Source: Setoptus koraiensis | Lineage: Eukaryota; Arthropoda | Assembly: GCA_048013815.1 (NCBI GenBank) | Contig: CM106586.1 | Span: 14,818,001-14,882,000, forward strand | DNA: 64,000 nucleotides | Direction: 5' to 3' | Part shown: piece by piece, positions 23,134 through 33,209 of the stretch | How positions within the stretch are numbered: the stretch's first letter is position 1 | How the letters are laid out: each line of letters opens with the position of its first letter | Made by a program: the position numbers and the translations under genes | The notes under the pieces: generated by a model | Told to the model about the DNA's origin: nothing | What the model saw: the letters and a program-made list of their open reading frames with translations, nothing else | Database searches by the model: none

Positions 23134-24005
23134 ACTTGCAATTACGTAATACGTACTACTATCGTATGTGCGGGCGTGTGTAGAAGAGGATCTCGAAGAC
23201 GAGAGATTGAAGGGCGAGTGTGGCGTCGAATGAAGGCACAGTTGATCACGAGACCGAGCCAGCAACATATTTCAAGTTCAGCGAGGGGCGCGCGGCGTCA
23301 TTCTCGGATCCGTCTGGACACTCCTTGCAACTCACCTCTACAGTGTAGAGTCTACGCATTCTTCATCTCTCAAATTGAGTGTCTCAATCCGACCGTGTTC
23401 TGTGCGACGGCGGCCAGAACAGGTTGCACAGAACGCACGAATCGCTCAAAGTTTGAGGCTCACAGGATATCGCGACAATCGAGACGTATAGAAAACTCTC
23501 TTATCCGTTAAGTCTCTCCCCTCAGACTGTTGTGTAACACACAACAGGCAAAGTATTAATACTCTTGGCAATAACCAACTCGCTATCTTTCGGTCTAAAT
23601 CCACTCAAATCGCATTACAGATCAAGTGTGTAGTCAGCTGCAACAACTTCTAAATGTGTGTGTGTGTGTGTTGTGATAAATATCTCGAGTAAAATATAAA
23701 CAATTTAATAATGTAGACGGTGGACCAATGTGAGATCTTTGATAGATAGCACATTACAACAAAAATCTTGGCGTATATTTATCTAGGAGAGCGACGTTCG
23801 TAGTATGATTCCAAGGCGGCTTCTGAAATGAATGCGTCCTGTCTTGTCTCGTCTGCTAATAAAAGGCTCACCACCAATGATGATTTCTACCATCGCCAAG
23901 ACAACAACATTAGGCTAACTGCTTGATTGCAAACATTTCCGATTAGCGATGATGGTCGCACTACAGTGAATAGCGCGCCACACCGAATCGCTTCCTCTAG
24001 TGTTG

Positions 24006-24749
24006 CTATTCCTCCATTGCCGGGTACATTGCCATATAATTTTGTATGACTGGTTCGATGTCTGGATGTTTCTCGAAGGGTGTTGCATTGTACAAATCGT
24101 CTATGCTCTTGCCGTAACGTTCCACAATCTTCCTCTCAATGTGGGGCCACAAATTGTCGAATAGCAGCTCGGCGCCATCACGTGACAAATGAAGTCCGTC
24201 GCAGAACAGGCTCCAGAATGGCTCATAAACAGTTGTTATACGATAAAAATCAACGCACGTTATGTTGTAATCTTCTGCTACAGTCTTGACGGCATTAGAA
24301 TACCTCTCAACGCTATGTTTCGTTTTGCTTTTGGGTATTTTAGTCGGGCTAGTTCGAGATCGCACAAAATCTAGCTCGTGGTACCAGGCGGGCGTGATCA
24401 ATATGATCTTCGATGTGTCCAGTCCGTTTCCTCTCAGATATTCAATGATGGCACGAGTGTTTCGTTCGTATTCGAGCACGGGTACGTGCGCGGGCGCGCT
24501 CTGCTCCCACGAGTCATTGTGACCGAAGAACGAAATGAATATATCCACCTTGTCCAAATATGATCTCGGAAACAGTTGCGGCATCAGTTCGAGGGCCCAG
24601 CGCGTGTTGTAGCCCTCGAAGCCGCGCACGTCCACATCGTAACAGTTGAGCGTTTTTTGGGCGATGTGGCCCGCCCAGCAGCCGAAGTCGGGATCCTTGG
24701 ATCGCCGGGTTATGCTGTCGCCGAAACAGGTGATTTTGCGCCACTCCAT
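24006..24749 (-). CDS. GDSL esterase, isoamyl acetate-hydrolysing esterase (IAH1) type, copy 1
   Basis: 247 residues from the ATG at 24749 (MEWRKITCFGDS). SGNH/GDSL hydrolase signatures are complete: block I FGDSIT with nucleophile Ser12, block II Gly46 in GFEGYNTRW, block III Asn78 in FFGHNDS, block V Asp184/His187 in CDGLHLS. The yeast founder hydrolyses isoamyl acetate and similar short acetate esters. The 5' leader directly before the ATG is a (CA)n run, and the frame continues upstream as SHTHTHT, so the start is set by homology to copies 2 and 3. Copy 1 differs from the others in the middle (about 128-148, Ser/Lys-rich) and is the outlier. It is the last gene of a same-strand array reaching to 40.4 kb. 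Confidence 0.9.
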   Translation of the reverse strand: MEWRKITCFGDSITRRSKDPDFGCWAGHIAQKTLNCYDVDVRGFEGYNTRWALELMPQLFPRSYLDKVDIFISFFGHNDSWEQSAPAHVPVLEYERNTRAIIEYLRGNGLDTSKIILITPAWYHELDFVRSRTSPTKIPKSKTKHSVERYSNAVKTVAEDYNITCVDFYRITTVYEPFWSLFCDGLHLSRDGAELLFDNLWPHIERKIVERYGKSIDDLYNATPFEKHPDIEPVIQNYMAMYPAMEE

Positions 24750-26365
24750 TGTGTGTGTGTGTGTGTGGCTGGGCGCCGATGGTCGAGTGATGACGATTTT
24801 CGAGTGATGACGATGACTGACCGACGACAAGAGTTGAATTTCAATCACTTGAGACGGCTAAATGAACTAAGCTAAATGACGAATTCGCTATGCACGGCGC
24901 TGTTGTTGAATGTTTATTTTGCCAGTCAACGATCCGCTGCACCGGTTCAATGTTGAATGATAAAATGTCTACAAAAACATAGACAGGTGAGAGATTTTTG
25001 TTGAATTCGTGCACGTTGTTGATTGTGTGCGTTCTTGATCAGTTTGTGACAACGACTGTCAGGTTGCAGTCGGTATTTACATGCTGTTAACTATCACTAG
25101 ATTGGTTTTGCTGAACACACCAACATATCGAGGCTTATCTAATATCTAACTGCTGGCTGTTGCTGTTGTAAAACTGAAACTGCGATCGCCATACTCGATA
25201 CTTGTTTTGCGATACACACTGTACACTACGGTGGAGACACAGTGGCGACGGAACCCGCAAGAGGGCTACGTGTTCGCCAGTGGAGTTATGGCTAGTGGAG
25301 TGCTATATGGCACGATCGACACATCAATTCAATATAAACTAATCGATATAACTAATGTCACACGCAAGCGCCAACTGGCCGACATTATTTGTAGTACAAA
25401 TTTTATACTACCTCACATTTTGTTGTTATTATCTCTATATCATGATATGGGCACGAATGGCGTGCTGTTGTCAGATTCGACATAGACTCTATGCCATAGA
25501 GCCCTCTATGACACCGTCCGTGCCCGTTTGCCATTCTAGTTTGCTGTCTAGCTTGCCATTCCACAGACTTTACAGGCAATCAACAAGGTAGTAGGCTCGC
25601 TGACAAATGCTTCCGACGGCTGCCATCTAGCTACTCGCCCAGTGTACCGAATGTTGGTAACCGCGGCGTATTGAAGTGACAGCACAACAAGCTAGTGACA
25701 AGTCGCCCATTGCGTCCACACAATGGATAAACTTGTTCTTGTTACACCATCGCCAGCCTGCTAACAACAACAACAACGATCTGCCAACAATTTCAGTCTA
25801 ATAATCGTATGTACATATCTAACAATTGTAAGAATATCACACCTTTTGTATGCTGCAACTGGGTGCTGCTGCTGGCAACCGCTTGCGCTGGATTAGGCGT
25901 TCGCCAATCCATTTGTGTTCAGCCGATCGATTACTTTTTGTGACTGGCGCATCTTTCGATCGCGTATTACTTTTTACTATTTCTAATGTCAGGCAACAAA
26001 GAAAATTTCTCTCTCTAATCCAGTCACAAACTTGCCAGACTAAACGACGCGAGAACGACGACGTGATGATTTCTTGTGTATCTGTTTGCTAACCTGATGC
26101 GGGCCTCGCGAACAAACAACTAGGCGATGGCCGCTTTTTATTAGTTCTTTCGAAATTATCATTGGGCAAAATGTTGTCTCCTAAGGTGCTAAGTGCTTTT
26201 ACATGTCGACGAGCCGAACAGAAAAATGAAAGCGACCATGTAACAGGTACAAGCTCTAATAAGCGTGCTTCTGTGACGCGACGAATGGTTGAAAATTTCT
26301 CATCATTTAAAACCGAAAGGCGATGGTGGGGCGACTGTGTGTCTGATTTACTGAAAAGAATTTGC
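24750..26365. other. Gap between IAH1 copies 1 and 2
   Basis: About 1.6 kb without a recognisable gene or obvious IAH1 fragment. It should contain the promoter of copy 1 and the 3' end of copy 2. Confidence 0.45.
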
Positions 26366-27415
26366 TCATTTCTTGAGCGACTTCAGTAGGGCTTGTATGG
26401 CCGGCAACACTTCGGGGCGCTTCTCCACGGGCGTAACGTGATAAATGTCGGCCAGGTCCTTGCCGTCGTGCTGAGCGACAATTTTCTTCTCCACCTCGGG
26501 CCACAGATCGTCGAATAACAGCTTGGCGCCCTCTCGCGAAAAGTGAACTCCGTCACAGAACAGACTCTTGAGCGGCTCAAAATCGACCGTTTTACTGTAA
26601 AAGTCCACGCAAGACACGTTGTAGTGTTTGGCGACCCGCTTGACCGCGTCCGAATACTTCACTGCGTCGTGTTTCTTTTTTCCGGCGGGCGGAAAATTGA
26701 TTTGCTTCAGAAATTCCACAAAATCCGGCTCGTAGTACCAAGCGGGCGTGATCAGTATGATCTTGGACGTGTCGAGTCCGTTCGCCACCAGGTAATCAAT
26801 GATGGCGCGGGTGTTTTTCTCGTACTCGTCCACGGGTATGTGCATAGGTGCGTTGGGCTCCCACGAGTCGTTGTGGCCAAAAAACGAAATGAAAACGTCC
26901 ACCTTGTCCAAATACGACTTGGGAAACAGTTGAGGCATCAGTTCGAGGCCCCAGCGTGTGTTGTAGCCCTCAAAGCCGCGCACGTCCACATCGTAATAGT
27001 TGAGCGTCCGTTGGGCGATGTGGCCCGCCCAGCAGCCGTAGTCGGGATCCAGCGATCGCCGGGTTATGCTGTCGCCGAAACAGGTGATTTTGCGCCACTC
27101 CATTTGCTGGTTGCTCAGTTTGGAATTTTTTGGTGCTGCTGCCGTGCGACGACTTGTCGTAGCTAACAATCTGATTGGATTAGTGAATGTGGGGCCCTGC
27201 TCACTGTGTGATCCTGATGGCACAATTGTGTTATTTACAATTCTCGGCGAATCTTCTTTCTTTCTTGTTGGCCGCTGATGATATCCAGCTAGCTGGCTGA
27301 TATTGGTTGCTTTGAAAAATGTTGCTGTTGGTCCTTGCGTCAATGCTGACAATGTTCGTTTGCTGGAATGCTCGCCGATGAACGTCCGTAACACGACTAA
27401 CGATTTTGCTATCAT
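26366..27415 (-). CDS. GDSL esterase, IAH1 type, copy 2, with N-terminal extension
   Basis: 349 residues from 27415, or 245 if translation begins at the inner ATG before EWRKITCFGDS. The catalytic set is intact: Ser in CFGDSIT, Gly in GFEGYNTRW, Asn in FFGHNDS, and Asp/His in FCDGVHFS. The first about 105 residues are Arg/Lys/Ser/Thr-rich with few acidic residues early (MIAKSLVVLRTFIGEHSSKR) and look like a mitochondrial presequence. A homologous leader in the relic at 29142-29528 supports its being real sequence rather than chance. The core is closest to copy 3. Function as for copy 1; the location of the long form is inferred. Confidence 0.9.
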   Translation of the reverse strand: MIAKSLVVLRTFIGEHSSKRTLSALTQGPTATFFKATNISQLAGYHQRPTRKKEDSPRIVNNTIVPSGSHSEQGPTFTNPIRLLATTSRRTAAAPKNSKLSNQQMEWRKITCFGDSITRRSLDPDYGCWAGHIAQRTLNYYDVDVRGFEGYNTRWGLELMPQLFPKSYLDKVDVFISFFGHNDSWEPNAPMHIPVDEYEKNTRAIIDYLVANGLDTSKIILITPAWYYEPDFVEFLKQINFPPAGKKKHDAVKYSDAVKRVAKHYNVSCVDFYSKTVDFEPLKSLFCDGVHFSREGAKLLFDDLWPEVEKKIVAQHDGKDLADIYHVTPVEKRPEVLPAIQALLKSLKK

Positions 27416-29141
27416 TTGCGCTAGCTTTTAATATCGCCAGTCGATAACGCCGTCGCGTCTTGCCAACATGTATTGTATGTACCAATAAAATACTACCTTG
27501 ATTATTATCTGTTGTTGCTGTTGTTGTTGCTGCTGCTACTACTGCTGCGATTATTGTTGTGTAACTTACACATGTGCGAGCGACTGTTGGTTTTCCTTCA
27601 CTGTAGGCACGCACATTGGAGGTGTGTGTATATTGCAAAGGTTTGAGCGTCGCGTATCGCGTCGTCTGTGTCGTCGTCGTGCATCATGTTATGTAACAAG
27701 GCATGTTTGTTATTGCCGTGGCGAATTAGGCACGACAACGTCATGCTCACTAGCTCGCTCGCTCGCTCACTTGCTGCCCCCGCATACTGCTGCCTTTGCC
27801 AGCTGCTCCTTTGGCAGCTTATTATTATTATTGCTAGCTTGCCAATTGGAATAATCATCCAGATGCGCCCTGTTCATATGAGCCCGTTCACCACATAAAC
27901 ACTGCTGTTGCTGCTGCTGCTGCTGCTCCGGCTGATGATGATGATCCGCTGCGGCATGCCAATAGCTTGTGTGCAGCACTATGGGGCGTCTGTCGCAAAC
28001 TCACTTATAATAAAAAGCCTCTATATCATGCTGACGGGCGCCTTCAAGGGCGCCCGAGATAAGCTAACAAGTTTTGAGTGTGCGTTCTTCTGTCTAGACA
28101 CACTTTATAATTAATGGCGCGAAAATTCATGCACAAGTTATACAGTCACTGAATCAATACACTCTTATCATCATCGGGAGTTGGGTAATCTACAAACGAG
28201 ATACACAAATTGATTATAAAACCTTGTAAAACTAGTTAAGATTAGAAAAGTGAAAACGAAGCCATAATCAACAATGAGGCTTCTCATCAGACTTCGTCTT
28301 CATGCTTGGATGCCAAGTCGACACAATGTATGCACCCTGTTTTTAATACTACCAGCAGGATATAATGTTCATATATAGAATGTGGCAAACCAGTTTCCCT
28401 TCATTTGTTCGGTAGTTGCTTATAGCTTGTGTCTAGTGTTGTGACAAAAGGTTCCATTCGGCAGATAAAATATGAACAGGTAAAATTGAAGTTTGACTTT
28501 ACCTGTTCGTATTTGATTGATCGAAGCGTAAATTTGTGCATTGAACAGATAAAGATGCCTCAGTCACTCCAGTAAATCCATGTGCATTGGATGTATTTGA
28601 TGGATGATCTCAATTTTCTACTCACACGGCGAACCCTCTTGGTTGACACCCGGAATATGCCAAACATAGTCTCTTCGGAATGTCGTTTTCACCACGAACA
28701 CGAAGACGCTAGTCTCGTTCTCAACTTCGGCCGAAAAAAAAATAGAGATTTTCCATCGTATATCTTCTGTAATCAGACCCTTCATTTTGATCCACAATGG
28801 TCCCCAGAACATCTACGGATGCGTTATTAGAAAAAAAAATGGAACATTTACTCTGCCACAGTTTAACCCACAATGTAGTCTCTCTTTACGGGTGACATCG
28901 GTTATAACCAGTTTCTGGTCTGTCGCAACTCCCCTGTTTCGGTGAGGCGAGAGAAGGTCTGTCGAAAAGCCGAAAAACGAATATTTTCTGCAATAACCTC
29001 ATTTAACCTTTTCGGTTGTATCGTTTAGTTTAGATTGGTCTGATTTGGTTGTGTTATGCTGACTTGGGTTATATGTATAATAATCAAACCGATTGTTTTC
29101 CTGCAACGTAAAATTGTTGGAGGAAAACAATCGGCGAACAA
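27416..29141. other. Gap between IAH1 copy 2 and the IAH1 relic
   Basis: About 1.7 kb. It holds GTT/GCT trinucleotide runs (27500-27545, 27905-27930), a GC-rich inverted repeat at 28035-28056, and one degenerate copy of the array's repeated intergenic element (28290-28490). Bases around 28520-28620 resemble the 3' flank of IAH1 copy 3 near 36660-36810, so this is the downstream flank of a former esterase gene. No intact gene seen. Confidence 0.5.
28290..28490. repeat. Array intergenic element, copy 1 (degenerate)
   Basis: Shares with the other copies a GGTGCCGAG-like start, a CCAGTTTC...GTTCGGT middle and the ending TTC(A)TTCG-CAGATAAAATATGA followed by ACAGGTAAAAT. Confidence 0.6.
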
Positions 29142-29528
29142 TTAGCACGAAAAGGGTATGAAAGGTTCAATTCGTAACAAGGGGTAAGACATGATAAACA
29201 TTTCGTTGCTCAATTTGGAATTTGCTGCTGCCACCGCCGTAGCTAACAACCTGGCGGTATTAGTGACTGTGGGACTTTTCACACTGAATGATCCCGGCAC
29301 AATATCCGATTTTCTACGCGAATCTAAAACTGCTGTTCGTCGAACCCCGCTGATATTCTTTTCTACGAAAAACGGTGCTGTTGGTCCCTGAGTCAATGTT
29401 CGTTTGCTAGAATACTCGTTAATACTCATTAGTAAATTCGTTAGCGCCACTAACGATTCGATCATTCTACTACCGTCAGCGAAACAGGTGATTTTGCGCC
29501 ACCCCATTTTGTAAAGACCGGAATTCAT
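29142..29528 (-). pseudogene. Chimeric relic of IAH1 esterase genes
   Basis: A 128-codon frame reads MNSGLYKMGWRKITCF, like the start of IAH1 copy 3, then jumps straight into a stretch matching the N-terminal extension of copy 2 (SSKRTL-TQGPTAPFF, TNTARLLAT, NSKLSN) and stops with no esterase core after it. The GDSL motif is broken (CFADGS). The bases just upstream (29529-29560) also match the 5' flank of copy 3. So the 5' end of one esterase gene was fused to the leader of the next, with both catalytic parts lost, as expected from deletion or unequal exchange in a tandem array. It could still make a short peptide, but no catalytic residues remain. Confidence 0.8.
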
Positions 29529-29637
29529 TGAGATATTTATTGGGATAAAATGCTACTAAAATATTCGTTTTAAAATATAATATGAATATATAAAGTGAAA
29601 ATTCAAGTTCACTAGTGTAGAGGACTAGTTGCTTTAT

Positions 29638-32428
29638 TCACTCTGATGAGTCCATGTAGATTGGAAATTCTGATGACGATCTAAGACCTCTCAAATATGT
29701 CTTATTGACCTTACCGGTCGAGCGCAATTTCGGTGTTTCGTCTAGAATCATCAACCCTCCAGTCAATTGTTTCTTCCAACTAACCCTACCATTGACATGG
29801 TCATTGATCTGTTTAGCATATTGACTACGCTGTTGTTCCGAATCACCCGATTGAGGTGCTGTCGCCCCGTCAGTCTTCAGCACAATGAATGCACGCGGGC
29901 AATCTATGCCCGGTTCTTTTTTGCTTGGTATACCCAATACTGTCACCTCAAGCACATTTGGTAGCTCTTGAATGATCTGATATATTTGGTTAAGGATGAA
30001 TTGAATCACTTAGTTATCGAATCGATCCCGAAACTGATGAGAAAACAGAAACCAGGAACATCTTGCGATGCTTACCTCTTCGAGTTCCTGGGGTAAAACC
30101 TTTTTAGGGCCTCGACATCTCATTACTTCCTTCATTCGACCTAAACAAAATAATTCCTCCTTGTCGTTCATATAACCAAGGTCGCCTGTGCTATAGAATC
30201 CGTCGTCATCAAAAGTTCCCGGAAAATTAATAAATCTATAATCGGTACCACCATCAGGAATGTGTTTGAAACTGGCATCGTAATAACCCTTGAATGTGGT
30301 TGGTGACCTGACATAGATGAGGCCTGTTTGATTCGGACCCAACAGAGCTCCAGTATCCGGATCGACAATTTTCACTTCAAAGTTCTCCAGTAATGGACCA
30401 CAATTGAGACGATCCGACTTGAGAAATTGTTCTGTTGTCACATGTAGTCTCGCGAGCCCTAAATTGAGAAAACGGTTGATGTTTTGTTGATTATATCATC
30501 ATTCCGGCACCTGAATATAATTAAGACAACCAATCTCTAATTACCTGAAGCTTCTGAAGTCCCATAGCCATTTGAACAATGGGTAATATGTGGATGCTTT
30601 TCTAGAAATTTCGTCAAATCCTCGAACGAGGGTACCCTAGCGCCCATAGGAAATATAGTTCTTATTGAACTTATGTCATATTTGTCTAATTCACTATAGT
30701 TTATAAGTTTATGAATCGCTGACACACCAAGATAGATAACACTAATCTTGTATTTGCCTACATTGGCCAAGAAAGAGGCCAAATCGAAACCGTTCATTAT
30801 AACTGCTGCATAACCTGCGTCAAGGGCTCCGAGTAAAATAATCCTAGCCGACACATAATCAAGGGTTGATGAGCATGAATACACATCCTTGGCATTACGT
30901 CCGACGAAAGTACCTGCACCAGCTATGCAATTTTTATGCGTGGCTATTTATAGAGGAGAAGCAAGTATATCAATTAGATCAAGATTGATTCATCGATAAA
31001 ACGAACACGGACGCTAGTTTAAAAGAAACTGGTATTTATGAGTTCGAGGCGTCACATGTTCTTCCGGGCATCCCTTACATCCCTTACATTCGAATGGAAG
31101 AGAAGGGAGAACGAAATCGTCTACATTCGAACCATTTCGGATAATCATTTTTCAATTTTCTCCAGATCTGAAACCAATGAATTAACATCCGTCTTCGAGA
31201 TTTGATTTAAACGCAAAATAAAAAAAAAATCCCTTTTTATGACGGTAAAGGTCGAAATTCGGTGCATTCGGTGAAAACAAGTATGGTTTCGAAGATAGAT
31301 TTACCCAAGTTTGGGCTTAATATGATGCTTCAAAGCTTTGTCTCAACACGAAAAATCGCGGTTCGGGACAGATTCTATTCTCCCTCTCCGTCATCGAATA
31401 ATCGACAGTCAGCCATAAGATCTAGATCAAACTCACTTGGAATAGCCTTGGGTTTTCCTGTTGTACCTGATGACATAGTTATGAATGCCACTGCATCATC
31501 TTTGTCACCAACATCTACGGGCAATTTAATTGATTCGTCCTCATGCTTCTGATTGAAGATGGAGTCTATATGAAATGTACTGTCGTCCTTCGCTGGCACC
31601 TCATTATCCATCAAGATTGCCTGGTTTTGAAAATGTGGAAGAGTTCGTAAAACGATCAACAACATTTGTGCGGTCACTTGCAGTCATACTGAAACTTACC
31701 TTAACGTTCAGACCAAGGTCCTCGCTGAGACGCTTAGCCCATGACTGGTTTCTAGAGTGACAAAACAAAAATTTCGGCTCAGTCTTTTTCGCCAGGTATA
31801 ATAACTCGGCTTTTTTCGAAGCGAGAAAAAAAGTGTCGAGAAAAAAAAATGCAAAATAATTATCAAATTCGATTGGTCGAACTTGTTGATGCTTTCAAAT
31901 TGCGGCTGAACACTACTCACGGTAAGGATCGAGCGGATATAGCGAGCAAACTACTCCGCCAGCCATGACAATCGCTAGAGCCAACAACACTGTCGTGTCA
32001 CAACTATCATAACTGATGCAACATACATCATGAGGTTTCACACCAATCAGTTTGATCAAGCCAGTGGCGTAACTCTTCACAGTCTCGGAAATATCGGCGC
32101 CTAGGATTATGTTGGCGAGTCAATTGAACCTGATATCAAAATCTTGTTCGCAATGAAATTATCCCATTGAAGCTGTTCGACTTACCGGTCCATTTCCTCC
32201 CTGTGACACCATCAATCTGTTTTGTAAGTTTACTCAAGCATTAAAATAACAATGATGGAACATAGTAATGTTGATGCTTTCGATTTAAGCAGATATGAAA
32301 TTACTTACAAATAAAACATTGTCACGAAACACTTCAAGTCGCTGAAGTAAATATTCACCCAACGATGAATGATTGAAACGCTCACCGTCGTTCACTAGGG
32401 TCCCAAATATTCTACTTGTGTCCTTCAT
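29638..32428 (-). CDS. Acyl-CoA synthetase, 4CL/luciferase-like AMP-binding enzyme, copy A, eight exons
   Basis: Exons on the minus strand: 32428-32309, 32216-32186, 32100-31921, 31809-31700, 31620-31437, 30943-30545, 30458-30076, 29976-29638. All junctions are GT-AG and the joined frame is open for 581 residues, starting MKDTSRIFG. ANL-superfamily motifs: P-loop MSSGTTGKPK at about 196-205, GYGTSEA near 335, STGD near 432, hinge GRMKEVMRCRG near 445, and the catalytic-Lys region GKVNKTYL near the C-terminus. These enzymes adenylate a carboxylic acid with ATP and transfer it to CoA. The C-terminus (MDSSE) is not a peroxisomal SKL signal, unlike luciferases and many 4CL-like enzymes. AATAAA overlaps the stop codon. 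Substrate unknown. It lies in the array with IAH1 esterases. Confidence 0.92.
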
Positions 32429-32879
32429 CTCTATACTTATGAGTTTGCAATAGTTTTGAATCTTCGCTAACAAACTAATCCTATGAACATCAGTTAGACT
32501 GATTCATGGATAATACTTCACCATTGATTTTGGATGAAATGATGATTCAGATCGCAGCTCAAACTAACCGTTTTGTTGATCCGCAGTTAATCATACTGGC
32601 TCTCTTTGTTACTATGCAACACTGACATTTTTTTATATTTCTGGAGGGCTTATTGAACGCTCATAACAGAAACGATTTTATCATCATTCGTTTAGTCTAT
32701 TCTAGCTTGCCAAATCAGATAATCAAGGTGCTCGATACAACAATACTTTTCAATACACTGTTGCTGACGCACATTACATGCAATGTTCATCATGAGGCCA
32801 TTGCTAAAAAAACTACCTAATAGTATACGCAAATTAGACAGTCAATCAAAGAGCTCCAACCCTTGAAAAATAGAAGCGA

Positions 32880-33160
32880 AGACACGAGCGGCTCGTTGTG
32901 CCGTCAGTCAGTGGATCGAGGCGCGGGTTGGTTGGTCGGGACGGTAGTACCGATTAGTTTCTCCCCGGTCACTCCGTCACTTTCATGCTTGGGTGCCGAG
33001 CGGATACGATATCCACTTTGTTGTCGTGCAAACTAAGTGCAAGCTAAAGCGTGTAAATAGAGTATATAAACCAGTTTCTATCAGTTTGTTCATTGTTTGT
33101 ATGAAGTTTACAATCAAAAGGATTCATTCGCCAGATAAAACATGATAAAACATGAAGTGG
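32880..33160. repeat. Array intergenic element, copy 2
   Basis: About 280 bases similar to 36370-36655: TGCCGAGCGG, ATATCCACTTTGTTGTC, TATATAAACCAGTTTCTATC, and GGATTCATTCGCCAGATAAA. It lies just past the 3' end of synthetase copy B on the minus strand. On the plus strand it carries a TATAAA box followed by TCAGTTTGTTC. Confidence 0.75.
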
Positions 33161-33209
33161 AACTGGATGTTTATACAAGTTGAAATGTAGAGGACTAAAG
33201 TGGCTTTAT

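Larger units (their letters stand above)
20819..24005. other. Gene-free stretch upstream of phosphofructokinase
   Basis: About 3.2 kb with no recognisable coding frame on either strand. It holds the phosphofructokinase promoter side, TG runs, an imperfect 18-bp tandem array at 22843-22935 and a GA-rich compound repeat at 23055-23133. GC content is higher than elsewhere around 22,100-23,480. Possible non-coding 5' exons cannot be judged. Confidence 0.5.

Noticed and set aside
22057-23511. Several plus-strand frames upstream of phosphofructokinase
   Set aside because: They come from GC-rich and simple-repeat DNA (Arg/Glu runs from GA repeats) and show no domain or conserved pattern.
26543-27166. 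207-codon plus-strand frame opposite IAH1 copy 2
   Set aside because: It is the antisense shadow of the esterase; the same shadow appears opposite copy 3 at 37073-37642 because the coding strand is conserved.
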